Shown here piece by piece: positions 8,766-17,502 of a stretch of 64,000 nucleotides of DNA. The number at the start of each line of letters is the position of its first letter. Position 1 is the first letter of the stretch. A program made the translations under genes and the position numbers. The stretch spans positions 36,135 to 100,134 of the forward strand of contig JAAVYW010000014.1 of NCBI GenBank assembly GCA_022791315.1, given 5' to 3'. The notes beneath the pieces are model-generated. The model worked only from the letters and a program-made list of their open reading frames with translations, was not told where the DNA came from and searched no databases. The stretch comes from Oscillospiraceae bacterium (GTDB taxonomy: Bacteria; Bacillota; Clostridia; Oscillospirales; Ruminococcaceae).

Positions 8766-8823
8766 CCTCTTTCCCCTCTCTACTATACAGGACACATCCC
8801 ATGAAGTCAATGAATTCCCGCCC

Positions 8824-9849
8824 TCACAAAATCAAGCACGCATCCCCAAAGCTGAAAAACCGGTACTTCTCCTCCACCGCCACCCGGTAGGCCTCCATGG
8901 TGAAGTCGTAGCCTGCAAAGGCGCTCACCAGCATAATCAGGGTGCTCTCCGGCAGATGGAAATTGGTGATGAGCCCGTCCAGCACCTTGTACTCATAGCC
9001 GGGATAGAGAAAGATGCCGGTATCCCCCGCGCAGGGCCGTATCTCCCCATGGAAGGAGGCCACGGATTCCAGCGTGCGGCAGGAGGTGGTGCCCACGGCA
9101 ATCACCCTGTGCCCCTCCGCCTTTGCCTGCTGAATAGCTTTTGCGGTGCGCTCCGGCAGCACATAGTGCTCGGTGTGCATTTTGTGGTCGGTGATTTCCT
9201 CCTCCTTCACCGGGCGGAAGGTGCCAAGCCCCACGTGCAGCGTCACCGTCTCAATGCCCACCCCCTTGTCCCGCAGCTTTTCCATCAGCTCCGGGGTGAA
9301 GTGGAGCCCCGCCGTAGGTGCCGCCGCGCTCCCCAGCTCCTTGGAATAGACGGTCTGGTAGCGCTCCCTGTCCCCCAGCTCCTCGGTGATATAGGGGGGC
9401 AGGGGCATTTTTCCGATTTCCTCCAGGGTCTCGTAGAACTCCCCGGCGCAGGAAAACCTGCACAGCCGGTTGCCCCCCTCCAGCACCTCCAGGATTTCCC
9501 CGGTGAGCTTCCCCTCCCCAAAGGAAAAGCGCGCCCCAGGCTTGGCCCGCTTCCCCGGCTTCACCAGGATTTCCCACACCATGGGTTCCCGCTGCTGCAA
9601 CAGCAGGAATTCCATGTGCCCCCCTGTGCCCTCCTTGTTCCCGTAGAGCCGGGCAGGCAGCACCCGGGAATCGTTCACCACCAGCAGGTCCCCCGGTTCC
9701 AGGTAGTCCGGCAGGTCGTAGAAGTGCCGGTGTTCCAGCGCCCGGCTCTCCCGGTGCAGCACCAGAAGCCGGGAATGGTCCCTGGGCTCTGCCGGGGTCT
9801 GGGCAATCAATTCTTTTGGTAAAGTATAATAAAAATCCCGTGTTTTCAT
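8824..9849 (-). CDS. queA: S-adenosylmethionine:tRNA ribosyltransferase-isomerase
   Basis: Transfers and isomerises the ribosyl moiety of SAM onto preQ1-tRNA to give epoxyqueuosine. The 341-residue protein shows [32 protein letters not shown], the [14 protein letters not shown] block, [13 protein letters not shown] and [17 protein letters not shown], all characteristic of QueA, with normal length. I use the ATG at 9849, ten bases after GGAG; the TTG fifteen bases further upstream would overlap that site. The gene is divergent from the lysine-riboswitch operon and leads the queA-tgt-yajC run. Confidence 0.97.
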   Translation of the reverse strand: MKTRDFYYTLPKELIAQTPAEPRDHSRLLVLHRESRALEHRHFYDLPDYLEPGDLLVVNDSRVLPARLYGNKEGTGGHMEFLLLQQREPMVWEILVKPGKRAKPGARFSFGEGKLTGEILEVLEGGNRLCRFSCAGEFYETLEEIGKMPLPPYITEELGDRERYQTVYSKELGSAAAPTAGLHFTPELMEKLRDKGVGIETVTLHVGLGTFRPVKEEEITDHKMHTEHYVLPERTAKAIQQAKAEGHRVIAVGTTSCRTLESVASFHGEIRPCAGDTGIFLYPGYEYKVLDGLITNFHLPESTLIMLVSAFAGYDFTMEAYRVAVEEKYRFFSFGDACLIL

Positions 9850-9910
9850 CCGGCAATTCTCCAAACTTCTCTAAAATTTCATAAAGTATTCTGCCACAGT
9901 GGAAAAGCGA

Positions 9911-9940
9911 TTGACATTTCCGGGGCCAGAATGATAATAT
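9911..9940 (+). promoter_or_regulatory. Probable sigma-A promoter of the lysine operon
   Basis: A perfect -35 TTGACA at 9911-9916 is followed by GATAAT at 9933-9938 (16-bp spacer) or TAATAT at 9935-9940 (18 bp). It lies about 35-40 bp before the riboswitch aptamer. Confidence 0.75.
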
Positions 9941-9975
9941 AGATAGTACATAGGCTGTTCCAGCCGCTCAAAAAG

Positions 9976-10160
9976 TCGTTACAAGGTAGAGGCGCGTCCT
10001 GCAAAGAGTAGCCGCGGGGGAGATTGTCCCCGCAGTCCCAGAGCCCGCAGCAAAAGGTGCAGAACGCCGAAGGGAGCCGCAGGGGAGGCGGCTTACCCTG
10101 GGTGGGCGCTCAACAGGCGTCCAACTGTCATCATGGATATGATGGGGAGCTACTCGCAAA
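9976..10160 (+). promoter_or_regulatory. Lysine riboswitch (L box)
   Basis: The leader shows conserved core elements of the lysine aptamer in order: AAGGTAGAGGCGCG at the 5' side of P1/P2, CAAAGAGTAGCC, the internal CGCCGAAGGGAGCC segment, GGGCGC with AACAGGCGTCC, and the closing GGGGAGCTACT pairing back to GGTAG. It precedes asd, the second step toward diaminopimelate and lysine, and is followed by an intrinsic terminator, so binding of lysine is expected to stop transcription of the whole operon. Confidence 0.93.
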
Positions 10161-10189
10161 ACAGTATCTCTATTATATTGCATGTTCTG

Positions 10190-10211
10190 CCGGTTTTCAA
10201 CCGGTTTTTTT
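10190..10211 (+). terminator. Riboswitch-controlled intrinsic terminator
   Basis: Stem CCGGTT/AACCGG with a three-base loop followed directly by seven T, 30 bases after the aptamer. This is the expression platform of the lysine riboswitch. Confidence 0.88.
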
Positions 10212-10488
10212 GTACCTCGCGGACAAAAAGGGCTTTGCCCTTTCCATCCGCGAAGGCCCGCTCCAAGGGCGCTACATTTTTCTGCGCGCAGCCCGCTTTG
10301 CAGACGCTCACCTGCGGGGGCAGAAGCATATACTTAGGCCCCCTGAGGGAGCTGCCAGCCGTAGGCTGGCTGAAGGAGTCCCCAGCGTTTGTAAAGCCGT
10401 CAAGCGCAGTTTGACCCCCAGCCCCCCAAAAAGCATTCTCCGGGAGCAGGCCTTCGCCCTCCCGTATCAGAAAGGAAACGTGATTCCC
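10212..10488 (+). other. Long untranslated leader between terminator and asd
   Basis: These 277 bases contain no gene. They hold inverted-repeat pieces, among them GCCAGCC/GGCTGGC inside a CCCCCTGAGGGAG-type repeat (10339-10383) that recurs in similar form near 35837, and a TGCGCGCAGCCCG segment (near 10280) also found at 14482. The asd ribosome binding site AAAGGA ends the leader. Confidence 0.6.
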
Positions 10489-11568
10489 ATGAAAGAGCAG
10501 TACAACGTAGGCATTATCGGCGCAACGGGCATGGTGGGCCAGCGGTTCATCACCCTGCTGGAAAACCACCCCTGGTTCCATGTCACCCTGGTGGCGGCCT
10601 CCCCCCGCAGCGCGGGCAAGCCCTATGCCCAGGCAGTCGGCAGCCGCTGGGCCATGAAGACTCCCATCCCCCAGGCAGTGGCAGACCTCACCGTCTACGA
10701 CGCAGTGGCCGACAAGGAGAAAATCGCCTCCCAGGTGGACTTTGTGTTCTGCGCGGTGGATATGAAAAAGGACGAAATCAAGGCCCTGGAAGAGGCCTAT
10801 GCCAAGCTGGAATGCCCTGTCATCTCCAATAACTCCGCGGGCCGGGGCATGGACGACGTGCCCATGGTGGTGCCGGAGTTAAACGCCGACCACATCGCCG
10901 TCATCGAAGCCCAGAGGAAGCGCCTGGGCACCAAGCGGGGCTTTATCGCCGTGAAATCCAATTGCTCCCTCCAGAGCTATGTCCCCGCCCTGCATCCCCT
11001 GCGGGAATTTGGGCTTAAAAACGTGCTGGCCTGCACCTATCAGGCCATCTCCGGCGCGGGCAAGACCTTTGAGACCTTCCCTGAAATCGCGGACAACGTG
11101 ATTCCCTTCATCGGCGGCGAGGAGGAGAAGAGCGAGCTGGAACCCATGAAAATCTGGGGCACGGTGGAAAACGGCCGTATTGTAAACGCCTCTTCCCCCT
11201 CCATCACCACCCAGTGCCTGCGGGTCCCGGTGTCCGACGGCCATATGGCGGCAGTGTTTGTCTCCTTTGACCGCAAGCCCACCAAGGAGGAGATTCTGGC
11301 CCGCTGGGCGGCCTTCTCCGGCCCGGCCCAGGAGCTTGGGCTCCCCAGTGCCCCCAAGCAGTTCCTCCACTATTTTGAGGAGGAAAACCGCCCCCAGACC
11401 CGCCTGGACCGGGACACCGAGAACGGCATGGCCGTCTGCATCGGCCGCCTGCGGGAAGACAGCCAGTACGACTACAAATTTGTCTGCCTGTCCCACAACA
11501 CCCTGCGGGGCGCGGCGGGCGGCGGCGTCCTGATGGCCGAGCTGCTGGCGAAGAAGGATTATCTCTAA
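10489..11568 (+). CDS. asd: Aspartate-semialdehyde dehydrogenase
   Basis: Reduces aspartyl phosphate to aspartate semialdehyde with NADPH, at the branch to lysine, threonine and methionine. The 359-residue protein has the nucleotide motif GATGMVGQR (residues 11-19), the active-site Cys159 in VKSNCSLQSYVPAL, and the His in VSDGHMA. The layout matches the archaeal/fungal-type subfamily (TIGR00978) instead of the common bacterial one. The frame stays open far upstream through the leader, but MKEQYNVG at 10489 behind AGAAAGGA is the family start. First gene behind the lysine riboswitch. Confidence 0.96.
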   Translation: MKEQYNVGIIGATGMVGQRFITLLENHPWFHVTLVAASPRSAGKPYAQAVGSRWAMKTPIPQAVADLTVYDAVADKEKIASQVDFVFCAVDMKKDEIKALEEAYAKLECPVISNNSAGRGMDDVPMVVPELNADHIAVIEAQRKRLGTKRGFIAVKSNCSLQSYVPALHPLREFGLKNVLACTYQAISGAGKTFETFPEIADNVIPFIGGEEEKSELEPMKIWGTVENGRIVNASSPSITTQCLRVPVSDGHMAAVFVSFDRKPTKEEILARWAAFSGPAQELGLPSAPKQFLHYFEEENRPQTRLDRDTENGMAVCIGRLREDSQYDYKFVCLSHNTLRGAAGGGVLMAELLAKKDYL

Positions 11569-11649
11569 TATCTCAGCGCAATGCCGGCCCTGCGTGGCGA
11601 GCCAAGCCATAAAACGGCTGGGCCGAAAGAATCGAAAGGGGGTACGACC

Positions 11650-12675
11650 ATGAACCTGCGCCTTTCCAGCATCCCCCTGACATTGGATTACCTGGAGCAC
11701 TCCCTGGGGGACGAGGGGGCGGCCCGGGCGCTTCTGGCCCATCCCGACTACCAGTTTGAGGCCCGCCGCTACGGCCTGCCCTCTGTGGAGCACCTGGTCC
11801 CCTACCTGGCCCGTCTGGACACGGTGGCCCCCGAGGATATCCCCCAGCTCTGCCCGGGCCGGGAAGAGGCCCTGCGGGGCAAGCACCTTCTCTGGCTGGA
11901 CTGCCTGGCCCATCTCCCGCTCTACCGGACGCGCTTTGCGCGGCTGGAACAGGCCCTCGCCCCGGAAAAGCTCTCCGCCCTAGAGGAAAAGCTGCGGGCC
12001 TGCTTTTTGCAGGACATCTCCCTGGAGGGCGCCCACATCGTTTCCACCCTCAGTTTTGGCCCCTCCTTTGGCTATGCCTTTGAAAACGCCCTGCACCTGG
12101 ATCTATTTGGCATCGGCAACTATGTGTCCCTCGAGGGCCTGCCCTTTGTCCTCCTCCACGAGATGCACCACCTCTGCCTGGCGAAGCTGGAGGAGGAGCT
12201 CCTGGCCGCCAGGGAGGATACCCCCATGACCCCGCTGGAACAGTACCTCTTCACCTTTACCGGCGAGGGCCTGGCCGTAAAATTCTGCAACAATGCCGAG
12301 GGCGTCATCTCCCGCCGTCTCGACCCCACCCTGAAGCCCAACATCGCCCTCCCCGCCTTCCCCCTGCTCAACTGCCATTTCCCCGAGCACTTCGCCCTCT
12401 TCTGCGATACCGTTGCCCGTCTTGGGGCGGGGACAATGCCCTGGGAGGAGGTGGAGCGGCAGCTGGATGCCTATTGGTGGAACCCCCGGCTCTATCCCAA
12501 GGAGTCCAGATTCTTGGAGCAAACGCCGGTCTACAGCTTCGGCAACGACCTCTTCGGCACGATTTATGACGCCTTCGGGCTGGAGGCCGTGTTTGACTGC
12601 TTCCGGCACCCGCTCAAAACCATTTCCTATTTCAACCGCTCCGGCTGTGGGTACACCATCCCCGCGGCCCTGTAA
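11650..12675 (+). CDS. Putative zinc-dependent peptidase (DUF5700-like), HExxH protein
   Basis: A 341-residue soluble protein with the zinc-metallopeptidase motif HEMHH at residues 170-174 in FVLLHEMHHLCLAKLEEEL, and a downstream Glu in FTFTGEGLAVKF that could be the third ligand, a gluzincin-like layout. It looks like the DUF5700 group of putative zinc peptidases; no signal peptide or membrane helix is seen, so it should be cytoplasmic. The start at 11650 has a GAAAGGGGG site. It is embedded between asd and dapA under lysine riboswitch control, 24 bp before dapA. A link to lysine or diaminopimelate metabolism is suggested only by position. Confidence 0.75.
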   Translation: MNLRLSSIPLTLDYLEHSLGDEGAARALLAHPDYQFEARRYGLPSVEHLVPYLARLDTVAPEDIPQLCPGREEALRGKHLLWLDCLAHLPLYRTRFARLEQALAPEKLSALEEKLRACFLQDISLEGAHIVSTLSFGPSFGYAFENALHLDLFGIGNYVSLEGLPFVLLHEMHHLCLAKLEEELLAAREDTPMTPLEQYLFTFTGEGLAVKFCNNAEGVISRRLDPTLKPNIALPAFPLLNCHFPEHFALFCDTVARLGAGTMPWEEVERQLDAYWWNPRLYPKESRFLEQTPVYSFGNDLFGTIYDAFGLEAVFDCFRHPLKTISYFNRSGCGYTIPAAL

Positions 12676-12699
12676 CAAACAGAAAGGAGTCCATCCGCT

Positions 12700-13587
12700 A
12701 TGAAAAACACAGTGTTTACCGGCGCGGGCGTGGCAATCGTCACCCCCATGCACGAAGACGGCTCCATCCACTACGAGAAGCTCACTGCCCTCATTGAGTT
12801 CCAGCTGAAAAACCACACCGACGCCATTGTCATCTGCGGCACCACCGGCGAGTCCTCCACCATGACCGACGAGGAGCATATCCGGTGCATCCGCCATACG
12901 GTGCAGGTGGTAAAGGGCCGGGTGCCGGTAATTGCCGGGGCGGGCAGCAACGACACCGCCTACGCCGTCTGGCTCTCCCACGAGGCCGAGGAGGCCGGGG
13001 CCGACGCCCTGCTCCAAGTGACCCCCTATTACAACAAGACCTCCCAAAGGGGCCTGGTGCGCCACTTCGCCGCCATCGCCGAGGGCACATCCCTGCCCAT
13101 CATCCTCTACAACGTCCCCTCCCGTACCGGCGTCACCATCTCCCTGGACGCCTACCGGGAGCTCTGTGAAATCGATAACATCGTCGCCACCAAGGAGGCC
13201 AGCGGCGACATCGCCGCCATTGCCGCCCTGGCTGCCGCCTGCGGCGACAAGCTGGATATCTACTCCGGCAACGACAACGAGATTGTGCCCATCCTCTCCC
13301 TGGGTGGCAAGGGCGTCATCTCCGTGCTCTCCAATGTGATGCCTCAGGAGACCCACGACATTGTCTCCCTGTACTTAGAGGGCAAGGCCAAAGAGAGCCT
13401 GGCCCTTCAGCTGCGGCTCTTAGACCTGTGCAAGGCCCTGTTTATCGACGTAAACCCCATCCCGGTCAAGGAGGCCCTGAACCTGATGGGCTGGCAGGCC
13501 GGCCCCTGCCGCCTCCCCCTGGCCGAGCTGAGCCAGGAGCACCGCGCCAAGCTAAAGGCCGAGCTGGCAAAGCAGGGCCTGCTCTAG
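12700..13587 (+). CDS. dapA: 4-hydroxy-tetrahydrodipicolinate synthase
   Basis: Condenses pyruvate with aspartate semialdehyde, first committed step to diaminopimelate and lysine. The 295-residue protein has the pyruvate-binding Thr pair in CGTTGES (T48, T49), Tyr137 in ILYNVPSRTG and the Schiff-base Lys165 in VATKEASGD. Length and order are normal. It follows the HExxH gene by 24 bp with AGAAAGGAG before the ATG, and precedes dapB by 29 bp, so asd, dapA and dapB appear co-transcribed and co-regulated by the lysine riboswitch. Confidence 0.97.
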   Translation: MKNTVFTGAGVAIVTPMHEDGSIHYEKLTALIEFQLKNHTDAIVICGTTGESSTMTDEEHIRCIRHTVQVVKGRVPVIAGAGSNDTAYAVWLSHEAEEAGADALLQVTPYYNKTSQRGLVRHFAAIAEGTSLPIILYNVPSRTGVTISLDAYRELCEIDNIVATKEASGDIAAIAALAAACGDKLDIYSGNDNEIVPILSLGGKGVISVLSNVMPQETHDIVSLYLEGKAKESLALQLRLLDLCKALFIDVNPIPVKEALNLMGWQAGPCRLPLAELSQEHRAKLKAELAKQGLL

Positions 13588-13616
13588 GGCCCACCCAGAA
13601 AGGACGGACAAAGCAA

Positions 13617-14387
13617 ATGACCGAACTCATTCTCTCCGGCTGCTGCGGCCGGATGGGGCACACCATCGCCCGCCTGGCCGAGGAGCAGGAGGACCTGCGC
13701 ATCGTGGCCGGGGTTGACCAGCAGGAGGGCGCTTCCCTCCCCTTCCCCGTGTATCAGAGCCTGTCCAACTGCCCCTATGAGGCCGATGTCTTGGTGGATT
13801 TCTCCCACCCCGACGCCCTTGCCTCCCTGCTGCCCTGCGCCCTGGAAAAGGGCCTGCCCGCCGTGCTCTGCGTCACCGGCTACAGCGCGGAGCAGCTGGC
13901 AAAAATCAAAGAGGCCTCGGCCCAAATCCCCGTGTTCTTCTCCGCCAATATGTCCCTCGGCATCAACCTCCTGGCCGCCCTTGCCAAACAGGCCGCGGCA
14001 GTGCTGGGGGAGGAATTCGACATCGAAATCATCGAAAAGCACCACAACCAAAAGCTGGATGCCCCCAGCGGCACCGCCCTGCTGCTGGCCGACCAAATCA
14101 ACGAGACCTTTTCCGGGGAGAAATCCTATGTCTACGACCGGCACAACGTCCGCCGCAGGCGGGAAAAGCGGGAGCTTGGCATCCACTCCCTGCGGGGCGG
14201 CACCATCACCGGAGAACACGAGGTGGTTTTCGCCGGCCACGACGAGGTGATTACCCTCTCCCACTCCGCCCGCTCCCGTGAGGTCTTCGCCACCGGCGCG
14301 CTGAACGCCGCCCGTTTCCTGTCCGGGCAGCCTGCCGGGCTCTACGACATGGGCGACCTGCTAAAGCTCCGAGAGGAAAGTCTTTGA
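13617..14387 (+). CDS. dapB: 4-hydroxy-tetrahydrodipicolinate reductase
   Basis: NAD(P)H-dependent reductase acting on the DapA product. The 256-residue protein has the dinucleotide loop SGCCGRMG (residues 7-14) and the signature EKHHNQKLDAPSGTA (130-144) with catalytic His132/His133 and Lys136. I start at 13617 after AGAAAGGACGG; a longer frame would run back into dapA. The last codons and the stop lie inside a perfect hairpin (GAGGAAAGTC/GACTTTCCTC, 14373-14395), so a repeat has become part of the gene end. Confidence 0.96.
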   Translation: MTELILSGCCGRMGHTIARLAEEQEDLRIVAGVDQQEGASLPFPVYQSLSNCPYEADVLVDFSHPDALASLLPCALEKGLPAVLCVTGYSAEQLAKIKEASAQIPVFFSANMSLGINLLAALAKQAAAVLGEEFDIEIIEKHHNQKLDAPSGTALLLADQINETFSGEKSYVYDRHNVRRRREKRELGIHSLRGGTITGEHEVVFAGHDEVITLSHSARSREVFATGALNAARFLSGQPAGLYDMGDLLKLREESL

Positions 14388-14635
14388 CTTTCCTCAAACT
14401 GTCGAAAAAGTCTTCGACTTTTTCGACAGTTTGGAGAGTTCGCTCCGGGCCGTTGGCCCTTCACTTAACCGAGCATTTTGCTGCGCGCAGCCCGCAGACG
14501 CGGGCCACACTTGCAAAATAGGAGAAAATTTTCCGACGCGCATGTCGTCGGAAAATTTGCCCGCTGCGCGGGATCATAATGCACCTGCGGGTGCAGGGGG
14601 ACGACAAGCTGAGGGGAAAGTCTTTGACTTTCCTC
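14373..14635 (+). repeat. Cluster of perfect palindromes between dapB and the ACT-pair gene
   Basis: Four strong inverted repeats in 260 bases: 14373-14395 (10-bp arms, overlapping the dapB stop); 14396-14432 (17-bp arms AAACTGTCGAAAAAGTC with loop TTC); 14526-14558 (12-bp arms AAATTTTCCGAC); and 14613-14635, nearly the same as the first. Each has a very short loop. No gene lies here. Lack of a clean T-run argues against simple terminators; they look like mobile or modular palindromic units that the operon transcript would fold into. Confidence 0.8.
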
Positions 14636-14677
14636 CCGCCCTACCCGAAAACACTCGCCAGAAAGGACTGTTGCCCT

Positions 14678-15142
14678 GTGTATGGAATCGACCAAATGAC
14701 CGTCACCGAAGACGTGGCCCTGGTAACCCTTCACCAGGTGCCCGCCAAGCTGCCCCTCATCGCCGGGATTTTTGAAACAGTGGGCGAGAGCGGCATCAAT
14801 ATCGACATGATTTCCCAAACCACTCCCCAGGGCGGCTGGGTGAGCCTGTCCTTCACCGTCTCCGGGGAGGAGCTGCCAAAGATGATGTCCCTCACCGCCC
14901 GGCTCAAGGAGCGCCACGCCGAAATCCGCCCCCTGCTCAGCAGCGGCAATGTGAAGCTCTCCCTCTACGGCAAAGAGATGGTACACATGCACGGTGTCGC
15001 CGCAGCAGCCATCCAAACCGTCTCCCAAGTTATTGAGCACATCTATCTCATCACCACCTCGGAGCTGGACATCTCCTTCCTCATCCCCGCCTCCGACCTC
15101 CCCGCTGCCTCCCAGGCACTGCAAAAGCGGTTCGGGTTATAA
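14678..15142 (+). CDS. ACT-domain pair protein (aspartokinase regulatory-domain-like)
   Basis: A 154-residue protein made of two ACT domains without a kinase. The first half (VTEDVALVTLHQVPAKLPLI, then AGIFETVGESGINIDMISQT) matches the regulatory part of aspartokinases, and the second has LYGKEMVHMHGVAAAAIQTV and an IYLITTSELDISFLI strand, equivalent to the aspartokinase ACT2. I start at the GTG at 14678, ten bases after AAAGGA. As the last gene after dapB in a lysine-regulated operon, it may sense an aspartate-family amino acid and regulate a separate aspartokinase; this is inference. Confidence 0.8.
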   Translation: MYGIDQMTVTEDVALVTLHQVPAKLPLIAGIFETVGESGINIDMISQTTPQGGWVSLSFTVSGEELPKMMSLTARLKERHAEIRPLLSSGNVKLSLYGKEMVHMHGVAAAAIQTVSQVIEHIYLITTSELDISFLIPASDLPAASQALQKRFGL

Positions 15143-15149
15143 TTTCAAC

Positions 15150-15175
15150 ATGCGCCGGGCATCAGCCCGGCGCAT
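15150..15175 (+). terminator. Hairpin after the lysine operon
   Basis: Perfect palindrome ATGCGCCGGGC/GCCCGGCGCAT with an ATCA loop, eight bases after the ACT gene stop. Only a short T-poor tail follows, so termination strength is uncertain. Confidence 0.6.
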
Positions 15176-15281
15176 ATCTCATTTATCAGTGGAAAATCCC
15201 GGTACAATGTGGTACAATAGGCGCAGAATCAGCTGTGCCGCAAAAGAAACCCAACCGACATCCGACAAGGAGGGCGACAAC

Positions 15282-17492
15282 ATGAAAACACTGTGGTATT
15301 CTGCCCCAGCCTCCTGCTGGGACGAGGCCATGCCCCTGGGCAACGGCCGCCTGGGCGCGATGGTCTTCGGCCACCCGTCCCAGGAGACCATCCAGCTCAA
15401 CGAGGAGAGCATCTGGAGCTCCCGCTGGTACGACCGGAACAACCCGGATTCCCTGGCCTATTCCGAGGAAATCCGCACCCTGCTGGCAAAAGGGGAAACC
15501 CGCCGCGCCGAGGACCTCACCCGCTATTCCCGCACCGGCGTGGGCCGCAACGAGTCTGCCTACCAGACGGCGGGGGCCCTTATCCTGCGCACCCCCCACC
15601 GGGATTTCACCGCTTACCGCCGGGAGCTCTCTTTGGAAGACGCCGCAGCAGCTCTGCACTACACCTGCGGCGATACTGCCTTCACCCGCACCGCCTTTGT
15701 CTCTGCGCCGGAGAATGCCCTGGTTATCCGCTTCACCGCCTCCCGCCCCGGCTCCATTACCTTTGACTGTACCCTCCAACGGGGAGACCTGATGGCCGAC
15801 GCCCTCTCCGGCTACCTCCTCACCGAACCTGACGCCGTGGGCATGCAGGGCGGGGCAGGGGTCCCCTTCTGCGCCTGGCTGAAGGGCACCCACACCGGCG
15901 GCACTCTCAGGCGCATCGGGGCCTATCTGGTGGCCGAGGGCTGCGACGAAGTGCTCCTCACCCTCTCCATCGCCACCGCCTACCGGGCGGAGGACTACCC
16001 CTCCGCCGCCCGCAAAACCGCCGAAGCCGCCGGGCGGCTCCCCTTTGACACCCTCTTCGCCCGCCACCGGCAGGACTACCAGGGCTATTTCTCCCGCATG
16101 TCCCTCTCCCTGGGGGGCGATGCCTCCCTCGACAGCCTCCCCACCTCGGAGCGCCTCACCCGCTTTGCCGCCGGGGAGGAGGACAACGGCCTGATGGAAA
16201 CCTATTTTGACTTTGGCCGCTATCTCCTCATCTCCTCCAGCCGCCCCGGCACCCTGCCCGCCAACCTCCAGGGCATCTGGAACCGGCACCTTGACCCGCC
16301 CTGGGGCAGCAAATACACCATCAACATCAACACCCAGATGAACTATTGGCCCGCCGAGAGCTGCGCCCTCGCCGACTGCCATCTTCCCCTCTTTGAGCAT
16401 CTGCGCCGCCTCAAGCCCCACGGGGAGGAGACGGCCCGGAAGATGTACGGCTGCCCCGGCTATGTTGCCCACCACAACACCGACATCTGGGGCGACACCG
16501 CCCCCCAGGACGAGTACATGCCCGCCACCTATTGGGTGATGAGCATGCCCTGGTTTGCCACCCATATCTGGCAGCACTACGAATACACCCTGGACAAGGA
16601 GTTCCTCCGCGCCCACTACGACCTGATGGCCGATGCCGCCCTGTTTTTCACCCACTTTCTCATCCAGAATCAAAAGGGCGAATGGGTGGCAAGCCCCACA
16701 GTCTCCCCGGAAAACCAATATGTCCACCCCATCACAGGGGAACCCTCCTTCCTTAGCGAAGGCTGCACCATGGACGCCCAAATCCTCCGGGACCTGTTCA
16801 CGGACTGCCTCTGTGCCGCCCAAGTGCTGGGGATTGACGACGCCCTCACCGCCAAGCTGCGGGAAATGCTCCCCGCCCTTCCCCCCACCCGCATCCACTC
16901 AAACGGCACCATCATGGAATGGCTGGAGGAATACGAGGAAATCGAAATCGGCCACCGGCACATCTCCCATCTCTATGGCCTCTACCCCTCGGCCCAAATC
17001 ACCCCGGAAAAGACGCCGGACTTAGCCAAGGCCGCCTGTGCCACGCTGGACCGCCGCCTCTCCCACGGCGGCGGCCACACCGGCTGGAGCCGGGCCTGGA
17101 TTGTCAACTTCTATGCCCGCCTGGGCAACGGGGCAAAGGCCGGGGAAAACCTGCGGGCCCTCTTAGCAAAATCCACCCTCCCCTCCCTGCTGGACAACCA
17201 TCCCCCCTTCCAAATCGACGGCAACTTCGGCGGCACGGCAGGCATCCTGGAAACCCTCCTGCAATGCCGGGACGGCAAGCTCCTCCTCCTCCCCGCCCTG
17301 CCCCCCTCCTGGCCCGACGGCTCCCTCACCGGCGCCAAGGCCAAGGGCAACATCCGGGTAGACATGGCCTGGCAAAAGGGGAAAATCACCCGTCTGGAGC
17401 TGCTCTCCCCCGTCTCCCAGACTGTGACTTTATGTACCCCAAAAGGGGAACGCACCGTCTCTTTGCAGGCCAACCGCCCTTTTACTTTTTAG
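15282..17492 (+). CDS. Glycoside hydrolase family 95, probable alpha-L-fucosidase
   Basis: A 736-residue GH95 enzyme expected to remove alpha-1,2-linked fucose (or galactose) from oligosaccharides by inversion. It shows the N-terminal beta domain (WDEAMPLGNGRLGAMVFG, then LNEESIW), the linker, the (alpha/alpha)6 barrel with NLQGIWN, WGSKYTININTQMNYWPAE, the catalytic Glu region MEWLEEYEE, HRHISHLYGLYP, and QIDGNFGGTAGILE. There is no signal peptide, so it should act on imported oligosaccharides. AAGGAGGG precedes the ATG. It begins a five-gene plus-strand run ending with a sugar-type oxidoreductase; no fucose transporter or kinase is adjacent. Confidence 0.93.
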   Translation: MKTLWYSAPASCWDEAMPLGNGRLGAMVFGHPSQETIQLNEESIWSSRWYDRNNPDSLAYSEEIRTLLAKGETRRAEDLTRYSRTGVGRNESAYQTAGALILRTPHRDFTAYRRELSLEDAAAALHYTCGDTAFTRTAFVSAPENALVIRFTASRPGSITFDCTLQRGDLMADALSGYLLTEPDAVGMQGGAGVPFCAWLKGTHTGGTLRRIGAYLVAEGCDEVLLTLSIATAYRAEDYPSAARKTAEAAGRLPFDTLFARHRQDYQGYFSRMSLSLGGDASLDSLPTSERLTRFAAGEEDNGLMETYFDFGRYLLISSSRPGTLPANLQGIWNRHLDPPWGSKYTININTQMNYWPAESCALADCHLPLFEHLRRLKPHGEETARKMYGCPGYVAHHNTDIWGDTAPQDEYMPATYWVMSMPWFATHIWQHYEYTLDKEFLRAHYDLMADAALFFTHFLIQNQKGEWVASPTVSPENQYVHPITGEPSFLSEGCTMDAQILRDLFTDCLCAAQVLGIDDALTAKLREMLPALPPTRIHSNGTIMEWLEEYEEIEIGHRHISHLYGLYPSAQITPEKTPDLAKAACATLDRRLSHGGGHTGWSRAWIVNFYARLGNGAKAGENLRALLAKSTLPSLLDNHPPFQIDGNFGGTAGILETLLQCRDGKLLLLPALPPSWPDGSLTGAKAKGNIRVDMAWQKGKITRLELLSPVSQTVTLCTPKGERTVSLQANRPFTF

Positions 17493-17502
17493 GAGATCTC
17501 AT

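Noticed and set aside
15186..16898. 570-codon frame antisense to the GH95 gene
   Set aside because: Gly/Ala/Val-rich shadow of a GC-rich coding region, without ribosome binding site.
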